Assembly: GCF_050113715.1 (NCBI RefSeq)
Contig: NZ_JBNJQR010000002.1
Span: forward strand, 186,001 to 250,000
DNA from: Brevibacillus_H ginsengisoli
Lineage (GTDB): Bacteria; Bacillota; Bacilli; Brevibacillales; Brevibacillaceae
Length of the DNA: 64,000 nt
Reading direction: 5' to 3'
The notes under the pieces: model-generated
What the model saw: only the letters and a program-made list of their open reading frames with translations
The model's database searches: none
Told to the model about the DNA's origin: nothing
Part shown: in pieces, positions 1 through 8,867 of the stretch
Numbering within the stretch: the first letter of the stretch is position 1
Layout: every line of letters begins with the position of its first letter
Position numbers and translations under genes: made by a program

Positions 1-2829
1 ATTCAGATCGGTGCGGTAACCATTGAGGATGGGCAAATTATAGAGCAATTCTCGACATTAGTGAATCCGGGACAGCCGATTCCGCCATTTATTACAGTAT
101 TGACGGGAATAACGGATGAGATGGTAGCTGATGCTCCCGTTTTGGAAGAAGTTTTACCGGAGTTTTTAAGACTCTTGGACGGGCGAACATTTGTTGCGCA
201 CAATGCTTCTTTTGATTTGAACTTTTTACAAGAAGCCCTGCTGAGTCAGGGCTATTATCCATTTGACGGAGATTCGATCGACACAGTAGAGCTGTCAAGA
301 TTTTTACTTCCAATGCAAGAGAGCTACCGTTTGGTTGAACTTGCCGATGAATTTGAGATCCAACACGAAAATCCGCACCAAGCGGACAGTGACGCCTTGG
401 CCACAGCGGAATTATTTTTGCATCTGCTTCAATTGTTGAAAGAATTGCCGCTTGTGACCATCCAACGGCTGCAATTGCTCGTTTCTTCGTTTCGTTCGGA
501 TATCGGCAAACTGCTCCGCCATATGGAGATGGAGAAAATGCTTTCGCTTTCTTTTGAAGAGGCGGAGCAAGCGATCGATTCAACCAAGGATGAGCAGTGG
601 GATATATACAGACAGCTTGCTCTTCGCAAACGACCGAACATCCTTTCTGCCAAGTCAGATCCGCTGTATTCGGACTATGAACTTGAGGTTTTTCTGGAGA
701 GTTTGTTAGGCGAAGGAGGAACCTTATCCAAGACCCAGACAGGTTATCAACGCAGGGAAGAGCAGGAAGCGATGATTCGCGCCATTTATGAGGCCATTAC
801 GGATGAGGTTCATCTATTTGTCGAAGCCGGAACGGGAACGGGTAAATCGCTTGCGTATTTAATTCCAAGTGTTCTCTGGGCCAAAATGAATCAGCAGCAG
901 GTCATGATCAGCACGCATACCATTCAGTTGCAGGAGCAGCTTTTTCAAAAAGACATCCCGAATTTGCAGCAAGCGCTTCCTTTTGAACTAAAAGTCGCTC
1001 AACTGAAGGGACGAGGGAATTATATCTGTCTGCGTAAATTCGAACATGCCTTGTTGGAACCGACGGAATCAACTCACGAGATGTTTCTCGCCAAAGCCCA
1101 AATCGTAACCTGGTTGACGCAAACCGTTACGGGTGATTACGAGGAGTTAAGTCTTCCTCCCGCCGGTAATCTCTTGTGGCAGCAAATCAAGAGTGATACC
1201 CACTCCTGTCTCAATCGACATTGCCCGTGGTTTTCGCGCTGCTACTATTTTCAGGCGAAGGAACGAACGAGAGACGCTGATCTCGTGATCGTGAATCACG
1301 CCTTATTGGTAAGCGATATGCAGGCAGAGAGCAATATTTTGCCGCCAAGCGATGTGATGATTATCGACGAGGCGCATCAGCTTGAAGACGTGGCTAGTCA
1401 GCATCTCGGGCTGAATTATTCCACTGTTCAACTCGTTCAGTTATTGGATCGGTTGGAAGTGGATGAAGAAAACGGCATGCTTGATTCCTATGGAAGAGAG
1501 TTGATTGAATGGCGCCCGGCACTTTTCCAGTCCGTAGAGAATGCGCGTCACGAGCTGCGACAATCTCATATCCAGGCGAAAGAGGATGCTTCGCAATGGA
1601 CTCAGCTTCTGTACCACTGGGCGTTGAAGCGCGCGAAGGAAACCACAGAGATTGGGCGTGCGACCATTCGTTATAAACTGTCGGACTTCTACGGAAAAGA
1701 CGAACGGATCCGCAAAACATCAGATAAACTGATCGTGAGTTTGACTCGATTCGCGGAACAATTGGAAGCGTACCTCAATCTGACCAAGTCTGTTGAGGAT
1801 ACGTTCACCTATTCTATCAGAAGCTATCAGACGAATATGAGAGGACTTCTGGAAGAAATCAAGCAAACAACTCAAGCAATTCATATCCTGCTCGTGGAAG
1901 AAAGAGAAGACTTGGTAAAATGGATGGAGATTGAATCACGCACATCCCGCAAACATCTCTTCCTGTTCAGCTCTCCACTCGATATCGCCGAAGCTATGAG
2001 AGAGCAATTGTTTGAGAAGAAACGTAGTGTGATTCTTACTTCAGCGACGTTGACGGTGAAAAATAGCTTTGACTACCTAGTGGAACGATTCGGATTTGAT
2101 CCCAAGCAATCAAAGAATTATCGTACGCTATCGCTGCCGTCTCCGTTTCATTATGAAGAACAGGGATTGCTGTTACTGCCTGCTGACTTGCCGTCTATTG
2201 CGGAAAGTGATGGACAGTATCTCAATGCTGTCATTCAGGGATGTATTGACGTAATTTTGGCTGCACAGGGAAGAACACTCATCTTGTTTACTTCCTACTC
2301 CATGCTTCGTCAGGTATATGATGGGCTGAAAACAAGATTGCCGGACGAGGAAGGCATTACCTTGTTAGGTCATGGCATCGACAGCAGTAATCGAAACAAA
2401 TTAGTTCGCAAGTTTCAGCGGGAGCCACGAACGGTATTGCTTGGGACGAGCAGCTTTTGGGAAGGGGTAGACATACCGGGTGATGCTTTAAGTTGCCTGA
2501 TTATCGTTCGGTTGCCTTTTGCGCCGCCAAATCACCCATTAACGGAAGGGCGTTCGGAGAAACTAAAGGAAGAGAAGAAAAATCCGTTCATGGCCTTGTC
2601 GCTACCTCATGCAATCATACGATTCAAGCAAGGAGTAGGACGTCTGATACGCCATCATCAAGATCGTGGAGTCATTGTGGTATTTGATACCCGCATTGTC
2701 GAATCCAGGTACGGACGATCCTTCTTGAAGTCGCTACCGCCTTTTCAGACGAAGACAGGTACCTGGACACAATTGCGTGAAATGATTCGACCATTTTTGA
2801 ACGGTATGCTAGTGGACGAAGAGTCATAG
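1..2829 (+). CDS. dinG: DinG-type 3'-5' exonuclease / ATP-dependent helicase (5' end cut by window edge)
   Basis: The frame is open from base 1, so the start and first exonuclease motif lie outside the window; probably only about 20 residues are missing. Numbering from base 1, an N-terminal DnaQ-type exonuclease keeps the HNASFD motif (about residues 67-72) and the third motif with His126 and Asp131. An XPD/DinG superfamily 2 helicase follows: Walker A AGTGTGKS (about 276-283) and a DEAH box (about 455-458). Between them Cys343, Cys403, Cys408 and Cys414 have the 5/6 spacing of the iron-sulfur cysteines of E. coli DinG. The family unwinds 5'-tailed DNA and R-loops during repair. The 942 visible residues match the long Bacillus form with exonuclease. 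It is followed after 35 bases by a lipoprotein gene. Confidence 0.95.
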   Translation: MQIGAVTIEDGQIIEQFSTLVNPGQPIPPFITVLTGITDEMVADAPVLEEVLPEFLRLLDGRTFVAHNASFDLNFLQEALLSQGYYPFDGDSIDTVELSRFLLPMQESYRLVELADEFEIQHENPHQADSDALATAELFLHLLQLLKELPLVTIQRLQLLVSSFRSDIGKLLRHMEMEKMLSLSFEEAEQAIDSTKDEQWDIYRQLALRKRPNILSAKSDPLYSDYELEVFLESLLGEGGTLSKTQTGYQRREEQEAMIRAIYEAITDEVHLFVEAGTGTGKSLAYLIPSVLWAKMNQQQVMISTHTIQLQEQLFQKDIPNLQQALPFELKVAQLKGRGNYICLRKFEHALLEPTESTHEMFLAKAQIVTWLTQTVTGDYEELSLPPAGNLLWQQIKSDTHSCLNRHCPWFSRCYYFQAKERTRDADLVIVNHALLVSDMQAESNILPPSDVMIIDEAHQLEDVASQHLGLNYSTVQLVQLLDRLEVDEENGMLDSYGRELIEWRPALFQSVENARHELRQSHIQAKEDASQWTQLLYHWALKRAKETTEIGRATIRYKLSDFYGKDERIRKTSDKLIVSLTRFAEQLEAYLNLTKSVEDTFTYSIRSYQTNMRGLLEEIKQTTQAIHILLVEEREDLVKWMEIESRTSRKHLFLFSSPLDIAEAMREQLFEKKRSVILTSATLTVKNSFDYLVERFGFDPKQSKNYRTLSLPSPFHYEEQGLLLLPADLPSIAESDGQYLNAVIQGCIDVILAAQGRTLILFTSYSMLRQVYDGLKTRLPDEEGITLLGHGIDSSNRNKLVRKFQREPRTVLLGTSSFWEGVDIPGDALSCLIIVRLPFAPPNHPLTEGRSEKLKEEKKNPFMALSLPHAIIRFKQGVGRLIRHHQDRGVIVVFDTRIVESRYGRSFLKSLPPFQTKTGTWTQLREMIRPFLNGMLVDEES

Positions 2830-2864
2830 AATGAACCAACTGTTTTATAAGGGTGGTTGGTTCC

Positions 2865-3752
2865 ATGAAATATACGTACCCATTGCTTCTGATTCTTACT
2901 TTACTACTTGCGGCCTGCACAATAGATGAGCATCTGAAGAATGTCGTCAAAGTGGACGACCCCATTTTGAGCGAAAATGAGAATGACTTTATCGGCATGG
3001 TGACAACATTTTTCCCGCTGAATGAGGGAGAGAGCACACTGATCCGCTTCCCGAATGGCAAGAAATTGCTGATTGATACAGGCAGTGCACAAGATGCTTC
3101 AGATTTGATAGAGTTATTACAGGAACGCAAAGTAACCAAACTGGATTATGTCATCATTACCAACGATTTACCCAACCATGCGGGAGGTTACCAGACACTC
3201 GCCAATAGCTTACAGATTGACACGGTAATGATACCAGAAGCCATCAGCAGATCCATTCGCCATGTCGTTCCGATTGGTCAAGCTAAAAAACTAGTCCTTC
3301 TTCGGGAAGGAGATGAGCTGGCCTTCGATCATGAGATCACCATAAAAGTACTCAATCCAAGTGAGCCGTTATTTCTTTCTCCACAAGATCATTCTCTGGT
3401 GTTCCTTTTACGGCAAAATAAAATAAAGTATCTATTCACAAGCGGCATTGGAGAAAAAAGTGAAGAAAGACTCCTGGAGCGCCATCCAAAACTTTTGCGA
3501 GCTGAGATTCTAAAGGTGGCGAATCAGGGAAGCAATCAAGCCTCTTCGCAGGTGTTTTTAAGTAAAGTGGACGCGCAGGTGGCTGTTATCGAGTCCGGAA
3601 TCTTGGAGAACGGATTCAAGGGAACCCAGTCGGAGATCATGGAACGATTAAGCGAATCCTGGGCGGAAACATACGTAACAGGACAACACGGAACGATTAC
3701 GATTTTATCCAATGGAAAAGACTACAAGGTTTTAAAGCGTAAAAAGGAATAG
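2865..3752 (+). CDS. Lipoprotein with ComEC/metallo-beta-lactamase-like fold and degenerate metal motif
   Basis: The ATG at 2865 is chosen over an upstream GTG because AAGGGTGG sits at the right distance. The 295-residue product starts with a lipoprotein signal ending LLLAAC, so it should be tethered outside the membrane. The rest resembles the beta-lactamase-like domain at the C-terminus of ComEC and related secreted hydrolases: a FPNGKKLLIDTG strand, a YVIITND strand and NHAGG. The canonical S/T-H-x-D/H-x-D-H motif reads T-N-D-L-P-N-H, so only the last His remains and metal catalysis is doubtful. The gene sits between dinG and rex with short gaps. Fold assignment is fairly safe, function unknown. 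Confidence 0.75.
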   Translation: MKYTYPLLLILTLLLAACTIDEHLKNVVKVDDPILSENENDFIGMVTTFFPLNEGESTLIRFPNGKKLLIDTGSAQDASDLIELLQERKVTKLDYVIITNDLPNHAGGYQTLANSLQIDTVMIPEAISRSIRHVVPIGQAKKLVLLREGDELAFDHEITIKVLNPSEPLFLSPQDHSLVFLLRQNKIKYLFTSGIGEKSEERLLERHPKLLRAEILKVANQGSNQASSQVFLSKVDAQVAVIESGILENGFKGTQSEIMERLSESWAETYVTGQHGTITILSNGKDYKVLKRKKE

Positions 3753-3769
3753 AGAGGGGGAATTGGAGC

Positions 3770-4390
3770 ATGAAAGCACCTAAAATTTCAGATGCAGTTG
3801 TCAATCGACTTCCAATTTATTTGCGTTATTTAACTTCATTGAAGCAAATGGACGTTAAAACGGTTTCTTCTCAACAAATGGGAAAAATATTAGACGTGAA
3901 TCCGGCCCAAATCCGTAAAGATCTAGCCGCGTTCGGGGATTTTGGGAAAAAAGGGATTGGTTACGATGTCGATTATCTTATCGAGAAAATCAGACAAATT
4001 CTAAAGCTTGACCAGGAAATCCATGTTGCTCTGGTGGGGGCAGGTCACCTGGGACATGCGATCAGTAACTATAACGTCTATTTGAAGGACAACATGCGGA
4101 TCGTCGCTATTTTTGATGCGGATGAATCCAAGCAAGGAAAAGAGATTGCCGGCTTAAAAATTTATTCGATGAACTCCCTAAAAGAAGTCGTGTCCAGCAT
4201 GCAAATTCGTTTGGCCATCATCACTGTACCTGCTCAGGCAGCGCAGGAAGTAGCGAATTTGTTAGTCGAAGCGGGAATTGAAGGGATACTTAATTTTGCG
4301 CCAATGAATCTTCGAATGGAAAAGGATGTGCGAGTGCATAACGCGGATGTGACATCCAGTTTGCAAAGCTTAGCGTACTACCTTACCTAA
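3770..4390 (+). CDS. rex: Redox-sensing transcriptional repressor Rex
   Basis: A 206-residue protein with the Rex layout: N-terminal winged helix (residues about 1-80, including the SSQQMGKILDVNPAQIRKDL recognition segment), a Rossmann NAD(H)-binding domain with GAGHLG near residue 90, and a C-terminal swapped helix ending QSLAYYL. Rex represses fermentation and respiration genes until NADH displaces it. The ribosome site GGAG lies just before the ATG, 17 bases after the lipoprotein stop, so the two are probably co-transcribed. The dinucleotide loop has His where Bacillus Rex has Asn (GxGNLG). I did not identify a convincing Rex operator in the window. Confidence 0.93.
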   Translation: MKAPKISDAVVNRLPIYLRYLTSLKQMDVKTVSSQQMGKILDVNPAQIRKDLAAFGDFGKKGIGYDVDYLIEKIRQILKLDQEIHVALVGAGHLGHAISNYNVYLKDNMRIVAIFDADESKQGKEIAGLKIYSMNSLKEVVSSMQIRLAIITVPAQAAQEVANLLVEAGIEGILNFAPMNLRMEKDVRVHNADVTSSLQSLAYYLT

Positions 4391-4437
4391 TGGCTAAAGG
4401 TTTGTATATCACACAATGATTGGAGAGTCCTAAGAAA

Positions 4438-5733
4438 ATGAAAACGATCATTACACATGCTACTATCATAACCGTGAATCCAACGAATGATGTGATTCTG
4501 GATGGAGCAGTTGCTTTCGAAGGAAATATCATTACATATGTAGGTGAGACCCCAGCGGATCTGTCTGGCTATGATGAAATCATTAACGGGAAAGATAAAT
4601 ACATACTCCCAGGTTTTGTTAATACTCATGGACACGTGGGAATGTCCCTTTTGCGCGGGTATGCGGACGACCTTCCGCTTCAGCAGTGGTTGGAAGACAA
4701 GATGTGGCCGCTCGAAGCTCAATTTACGGCTGATCACGTCAAATGGGGAGCTTATTTGTCCATTATCGAAATGATCCGTACAGGTACAACCACCTTTGTG
4801 GATATGTACGATCACATGAATGAAGTGGCCCAAACTGTACAAGACTCTGGTATGCGCGCTCGTTTGTGCCGCGGTATGATTGGATTCTGCTCAGCTGAAG
4901 AGCGTAAGGCCAAACTAGAAGAAGCCACTCGATTTGCCCGTGACTGGCACAATCAAGCAGATGGACGCATCACTGTGATGATGTCTCCACATGCGCCGTA
5001 TACTTGTACACCAGATTTTATTACGCAAATTCTTGAACGCGCTCATGAGTTGGACCTTCCGATGCATATTCATATGTCCGAAACGGCTTTTGAAGTGGAG
5101 CAAAACGTGAAGGATTATGGAGTTCGTCCAGTAGCCCATCTGGAGAATTTGGGAGTATTTTCACGACCAACGCTTGTGGCGCATGCCGTACATTTAACGG
5201 ATGAAGAGATCGATACTTTGGCAAAATATGATGTGAAAGTATCTCATAACGTCGTGAGCAACCTAAAATTGGCGAGTGGTGTAGCTCGGGTTCCTGACAT
5301 GCTTGCGAAAGGCATCAGTGTATCGCTTGGAACAGACAGCTCAGCCAGTAACAACAACCTGAACCTGTTTGAAGAGCTGAAGTTGTCAGCTATTCTTCAT
5401 AAAGGTGTGAACCATGATCCGATTGCCGTTCCAGCCGAACAGGCACTTCGTATGGCAACGATCCTTGGAGCAGACGGTGTCTTCCAAAAAGACAAGCTTG
5501 GTTCACTTGAAGTCGGCAAACAAGCGGATATGATCATGCTCAACAGTGCCCAAGCTCACTTCCATCCTGCGCATGACCCTATCTCGCATGTGGTGTACGC
5601 AGCCAATGGACGTGACGTATCCGATACGATTGTTGCGGGTCAATTTATCATGCGAAATAACGAACTTCTGACGGTCGATGAAGAACAAGTTATTTTTGAA
5701 GCGAATCGTATGTTTCAAAAGCTGAATCGATAA
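4438..5733 (+). CDS. mtaD: 5-methylthioadenosine / S-adenosylhomocysteine deaminase (amidohydrolase)
   Basis: The ATG at 4438 is preceded by GGAGAG at 4422-4427; an earlier in-frame TTG overlaps that site and is rejected. The 431-residue product has the amidohydrolase TIM barrel: metal-binding HGH in GFVNTHGHVGMS, the LRGYADDLPL loop, later metal ligands in HMSETAFE and AHAVHL, and the catalytic Asp in LGTDSSASNNN. This set is typical of the MtaD/SAH deaminase branch, which converts the adenosyl moiety of MTA or SAH to inosine and releases ammonia. Guanine or triazine hydrolases of the same family are less likely alternatives. It is monocistronic or weakly linked to rex (47-base gap). Confidence 0.88.
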   Translation: MKTIITHATIITVNPTNDVILDGAVAFEGNIITYVGETPADLSGYDEIINGKDKYILPGFVNTHGHVGMSLLRGYADDLPLQQWLEDKMWPLEAQFTADHVKWGAYLSIIEMIRTGTTTFVDMYDHMNEVAQTVQDSGMRARLCRGMIGFCSAEERKAKLEEATRFARDWHNQADGRITVMMSPHAPYTCTPDFITQILERAHELDLPMHIHMSETAFEVEQNVKDYGVRPVAHLENLGVFSRPTLVAHAVHLTDEEIDTLAKYDVKVSHNVVSNLKLASGVARVPDMLAKGISVSLGTDSSASNNNLNLFEELKLSAILHKGVNHDPIAVPAEQALRMATILGADGVFQKDKLGSLEVGKQADMIMLNSAQAHFHPAHDPISHVVYAANGRDVSDTIVAGQFIMRNNELLTVDEEQVIFEANRMFQKLNR

Positions 5734-5756
5734 GTTTCACCCTCATGGAGATGAAT

Positions 5757-5789
5757 GAAAAAGTCCTCCCATCAGAGCATTGACGGGAG
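5757..5789 (-). terminator. Rho-independent terminator on the minus strand
   Basis: On the minus strand a 9-bp stem CTCCCGTCA/TGATGGGAG (5766-5789) with a 6-base loop is followed within a few bases by five T (plus-strand A at 5758-5762). On the plus strand only three T follow the stem, so it fits better as the end of a leftward transcript entering from about 5997. Confidence 0.6.
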
Positions 5790-5826
5790 TTTGGTGCGGC
5801 AAAAAGTGTAGGTAGGGGTATTTTGG

Positions 5827-5997
5827 TTAGCTTCCATCGTGGCAGTTCCGCCAAATGTGTTTCAATGAGGTGTGGCGATAATCAATTGTTGATGGCTGAG
5901 GTAATGCTCTAAGCGGTGATGATAACCCTGCCCAGGAAACGGTGTACTCCTGTAGCAACGACTCCATTGGATCCAGGGTTGTCGTCGGCAGTTTCAC
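5827..5997 (-). CDS. Possible small protein of 56 residues, unrecognised
   Basis: A GTG at 5997 on the minus strand is preceded by a perfect AAGGAGG (6005-6011) with 7-base spacing, and the frame runs 56 codons (VKLPTTTLDPM ... WRNCHDGS) to a stop at 5827. A terminator-like hairpin on the same strand lies about 40 bases beyond. These three signals make a real small gene plausible in an otherwise empty 400-base gap. The frame is open further upstream, but that extension overlaps the next gene's start and has no better ribosome site. No domain, membrane segment or known family is recognised. It could be chance. Confidence 0.42.
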   Translation of the reverse strand: MKLPTTTLDPMESLLQEYTVSWAGLSSPLRALPQPSTIDYRHTSLKHIWRNCHDGS

Positions 5998-6130
5998 ACG
6001 CTCACCTCCTTGGGGTGTAACTGTAGTATGACCCTTCGTCCTTTCGCTATGTTTAGCAAGTTTTCGGCATCGTTCTAAAACCTTCTTGTCCTGCATAATT
6101 TTTAGGAACCTGGGACGAGGGGGGATAGAA

Positions 6131-6829
6131 TTGTACATCAGACGAAAACAGCTTTGGTGGCTATTTCCTATTTTTGTGAGTTTGTTTGTACTTGGAGTCG
6201 CCCTGGCGAAATGGACAGAACAAACCTTACCCCTCTATGCACACTCAGCAACTGATGGTGAAGAAGGTACGCTTGATGCAAACCGGATTCAAGTAGAGAA
6301 ATTAATCAACCAACTAAAGGCAGATTATCCAATCTCCTATCAAGTCCAGACGCGGGGTCAGTTATACCGGGGAGTGTATCATGGAGAAGGGTTTGACTTA
6401 TCCGGTGAGGTGTCAGGTCACACCATCAACATGAAGCGCTCAAACTCAAAGCTTTCCCTTGTGATAGATGGTCACCAGGAGAATCCGGAGTTCTTACCCT
6501 ACGCCTTGTTTACACCATATGAACATGCAGCAGTGATTCAGGGACAATTACATTCCATTGAACCCCGTATTCTGGAGGGGAATCCATCTAATCGTAAAGG
6601 ATTCCAGTTCACTCTTCCTGCCGATCAGGTTCGTGAGATGTTAGCCTTATGGTTAGGTCCTCAATTTCAAGCAGATGCTGTCCTAGATCACTATATGGAG
6701 AGTGTAGTCATCCGCTATGAGCTGTGGTATGATACGAATGATCATCAGTTGAAACAGTTGACTGTCAATCTGGAAGCCAGTCAATCGCAACTTTCAAAAC
6801 ATGATCAACTAATTTTTCGGTTTTCTTAA
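6131..6829 (+). CDS. Membrane-anchored protein of unknown function
   Basis: The TTG at 6131 is the likely start, with GAGGGGGG just upstream (about 6115-6123); starts further upstream lack this site. The 232-residue product has a short basic N-terminus, one membrane segment (LWWLFPIFVSLFVLGVALA, about residues 7-26) and about 200 predominantly polar residues that should face outward. No catalytic motif or known family is recognised. It lies 56 bases before the ypmB homologue and probably shares its transcript. In B. subtilis the equivalent spot near ypmB is held by ypmA, but I see no similarity to that short protein. Confidence 0.75.
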   Translation: MYIRRKQLWWLFPIFVSLFVLGVALAKWTEQTLPLYAHSATDGEEGTLDANRIQVEKLINQLKADYPISYQVQTRGQLYRGVYHGEGFDLSGEVSGHTINMKRSNSKLSLVIDGHQENPEFLPYALFTPYEHAAVIQGQLHSIEPRILEGNPSNRKGFQFTLPADQVREMLALWLGPQFQADAVLDHYMESVVIRYELWYDTNDHQLKQLTVNLEASQSQLSKHDQLIFRFS

Positions 6830-6885
6830 GAGAAGAAGCAATTCCTTATGGATCATGGTTGCTTGGATAAAAGGAGTAAACGTTT

Positions 6886-7374
6886 GTGTATCTTCGGATT
6901 GGATTAGTCATTGTAGCGATTGTGTTGGTAATCGGCGGCTTTTCGTATAACATGATTTCAAATGTGATTAGCGACAAGAATCAGTATGAGGATCAGGTTC
7001 GACAATGGACCAAAGAACGAACAGGAATAACCCAGATCGATCAGATTGATGAATACCGTGGCAATAAAACATATGCGGTTGTCATTGGAAAGAACCAAGT
7101 TGGTACACCTATCGTTGCTTGGTTGACTCCTGATTCTGTTGATTTTGAGATTCTTGATGGCGCCGTTACCAAAGAAAGCGTGAAGACCGCCTTGGAAAAA
7201 GGGTACAAAAACCCGAGAATTATTCACATTGTTCCAGGCAAGGACGCTAAGAATAAGTTCTGGGAAGCCGTATTTGTCGATCAAGAAAATCGTTACAATT
7301 ACGTCTATTATGATTTTTGGACTGGCAAAGTCATCAAGTCTTATCGTCTCAACGCAGTTACAGCTGCTTCATAA
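6886..7374 (+). CDS. ypmB: YpmB-like protein (DUF5590/PepSY)
   Basis: The GTG at 6886 follows AAGGAG (6871-6876). The 162-residue product has one N-terminal membrane segment (LRIGLVIVAIVLVIGGFSY) and an exported domain with two PepSY-like halves, the second around EAVFVDQENRYNYVYYDFWTGK. Size, layout and position (between dinG and aspB as in B. subtilis) match YpmB, an uncharacterised membrane-anchored protein. A good terminator follows at once, ending the transcript. Confidence 0.85.
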   Translation: MYLRIGLVIVAIVLVIGGFSYNMISNVISDKNQYEDQVRQWTKERTGITQIDQIDEYRGNKTYAVVIGKNQVGTPIVAWLTPDSVDFEILDGAVTKESVKTALEKGYKNPRIIHIVPGKDAKNKFWEAVFVDQENRYNYVYYDFWTGKVIKSYRLNAVTAAS

Positions 7375-7381
7375 GCGTTAA

Positions 7382-7410
7382 AACCTTCCCTATAACAGGA
7401 AGGTTTTTTT
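7382..7410 (+). terminator. Rho-independent terminator after ypmB
   Basis: Perfect 8-bp stem AACCTTCC/GGAAGGTT (7382-7389 and 7398-7405) followed by a run of T to 7410. Confidence 0.92.
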
Positions 7411-7552
7411 GTTATGTGCACTTGACCAATTATATTTGGAGTGGTGAATTCGCTCAGGACGATGATGAAGGTTCCCAATATAATAACATCATCGATCGTG
7501 AACAAAGGACAGTGTTGCGTTATTAAATTTTGAAGGGGTGGGGGTTACATTC

Positions 7553-8860
7553 ATGCGAGTGCTATTTTTGGAAAGTCACCCCAAGTGGATAAATGGACTT
7601 CCAAACGGCTTTCGTGATGCAGGCCATGAGGTAAAGGTATCGGAAGCGTTTAACGATGTCAATCAGCTCAAACAGATTATCGCTCAATTTTCTCCTGATT
7701 TAATGATAACGATAGGTTGGACGAAAGAATTTTCAAAAGAAAAACAGAAGTGGATTCGGAAGGCTGTCAAGGAAGCCGGGGTGCCACATGTTTTTTGGGC
7801 AACTGAAGATCCTAACTGTACAGCGCAATACTCCTTACCTTATATCGAGAATACAGCTCCAGATTTTGTATTTACCGCCTGTCCGTCTTCAGTCAATTTG
7901 TATCATCAAAAGGGGATTGCAGCAGCATATTTAGGCTTTGGATACTATCCAAGTAGTCATCATCCCGCAGAGCCGGAAGACAAGTATCGCTGCAGGATTG
8001 CCGTGGTTTCTAATGCCTTTCCTGCTCAGCCGCTTCAGGTATACCCGGATCTCTGCCGTATTCAAGCGATGAACACACTGATTCGACCACTATTGCAAGA
8101 GAATATCCGAGTAGATTTTATGGGAACGGGTTGGGAACGAATGGGGTCATTTTTTGAGCAAGACATCCCTAGTGAATGGAATCACGGATATTTGGAGGAT
8201 TCGGAGTTAAAAAAAGTTTACTCTTCAGCCGATATCCTGATTTGCTTGCAAAATAGTGATACAAAAGTATCGATGGAAACCTATGAAATTCTTGCTTCAG
8301 GGGGCTTTCTTCTCACTCTTGATACCCCAGCTATTCGGAATCTGTTTCGACCCGGAGTGGATCTTGTGGTTGCAGATTCTCCTGAGAGTACATTGACTTT
8401 GGTTAACCACTACCTGCGAAATCCAGATGAACGCAATCGGATTCGTAAGCAGGGAAGGGTTGCCGTAGCCAATCATCATTATAGGAATCGCGCAGAGAAA
8501 ATAATTACGGTCTTGAGCTGTCATGGTATGTTAAATCATTCAGATCCACTTTTTCATTCAACCATACTTGTGTCATCAAGCAAATCAAGGAAAGTCCAGA
8601 AGAAAAACAGTGCGAAGACGAAGAACACGAAGCTAAAGAATACGAAGCTAAAGAACACGAAGAGGAACAGCGGTGCCAAGTCAATAAAAGCGCAGAAGAA
8701 ATCATCTAGGCGTGTTATCTGGTATAAAGTAATCGAAGGAGATACGATCGTTAAAATTGCTCGAAGATTTGGTGTAACCGTCAGACGAATCATGCAATTA
8801 AATCACTTGGGTACTCGTGTGCTTAACGTCGGTCAACTTCTCAAAATTAGAGGGAAGTAA
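7553..8860 (+). CDS. CgeB-family glycosyltransferase-like protein with C-terminal LysM domain
   Basis: The ATG at 7553 is preferred because the paralogue at 9851 starts the same way (MRVLFxxS) and a G-rich ribosome site precedes it. Residues about 1-330 match the CgeB/DUF3880 plus glycosyltransferase family 1-like layout: an N-terminal Rossmann half (DLMITIGW, HVFWATEDP) and a C-terminal half with TYEILASGGFLLT, usual for nucleotide-sugar binding. A very basic linker with KNTKL repeats (about 348-390) leads to one LysM domain (YKVIEGDTIVKIARRFGV ... NVGQLLKI). CgeB acts in maturation of the outermost spore layer in B. subtilis. LysM binds N-acetylglucosamine polymers such as peptidoglycan or cortex. 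Spore-surface glycosylation is inferred. Confidence 0.82.
   Translation: MRVLFLESHPKWINGLPNGFRDAGHEVKVSEAFNDVNQLKQIIAQFSPDLMITIGWTKEFSKEKQKWIRKAVKEAGVPHVFWATEDPNCTAQYSLPYIENTAPDFVFTACPSSVNLYHQKGIAAAYLGFGYYPSSHHPAEPEDKYRCRIAVVSNAFPAQPLQVYPDLCRIQAMNTLIRPLLQENIRVDFMGTGWERMGSFFEQDIPSEWNHGYLEDSELKKVYSSADILICLQNSDTKVSMETYEILASGGFLLTLDTPAIRNLFRPGVDLVVADSPESTLTLVNHYLRNPDERNRIRKQGRVAVANHHYRNRAEKIITVLSCHGMLNHSDPLFHSTILVSSSKSRKVQKKNSAKTKNTKLKNTKLKNTKRNSGAKSIKAQKKSSRRVIWYKVIEGDTIVKIARRFGVTVRRIMQLNHLGTRVLNVGQLLKIRGK
8624..8668 (+). repeat. Three 15-base tandem repeats in the linker of the CgeB-LysM gene
   Basis: Units AACACGAAGCTAAAG, AATACGAAGCTAAAG and the diverged AACACGAAGAGGAAC lie head to tail in frame, encoding the KNTKL linker repeats. 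In-frame copy-number change could lengthen or shorten the linker without breaking the protein. Confidence 0.8.
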
Positions 8861-8867
8861 GCAAGGA

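Noticed and set aside
3..203. Reverse-strand frame at the left edge
   Set aside because: Antisense to the dinG exonuclease domain, which is open from base 1.
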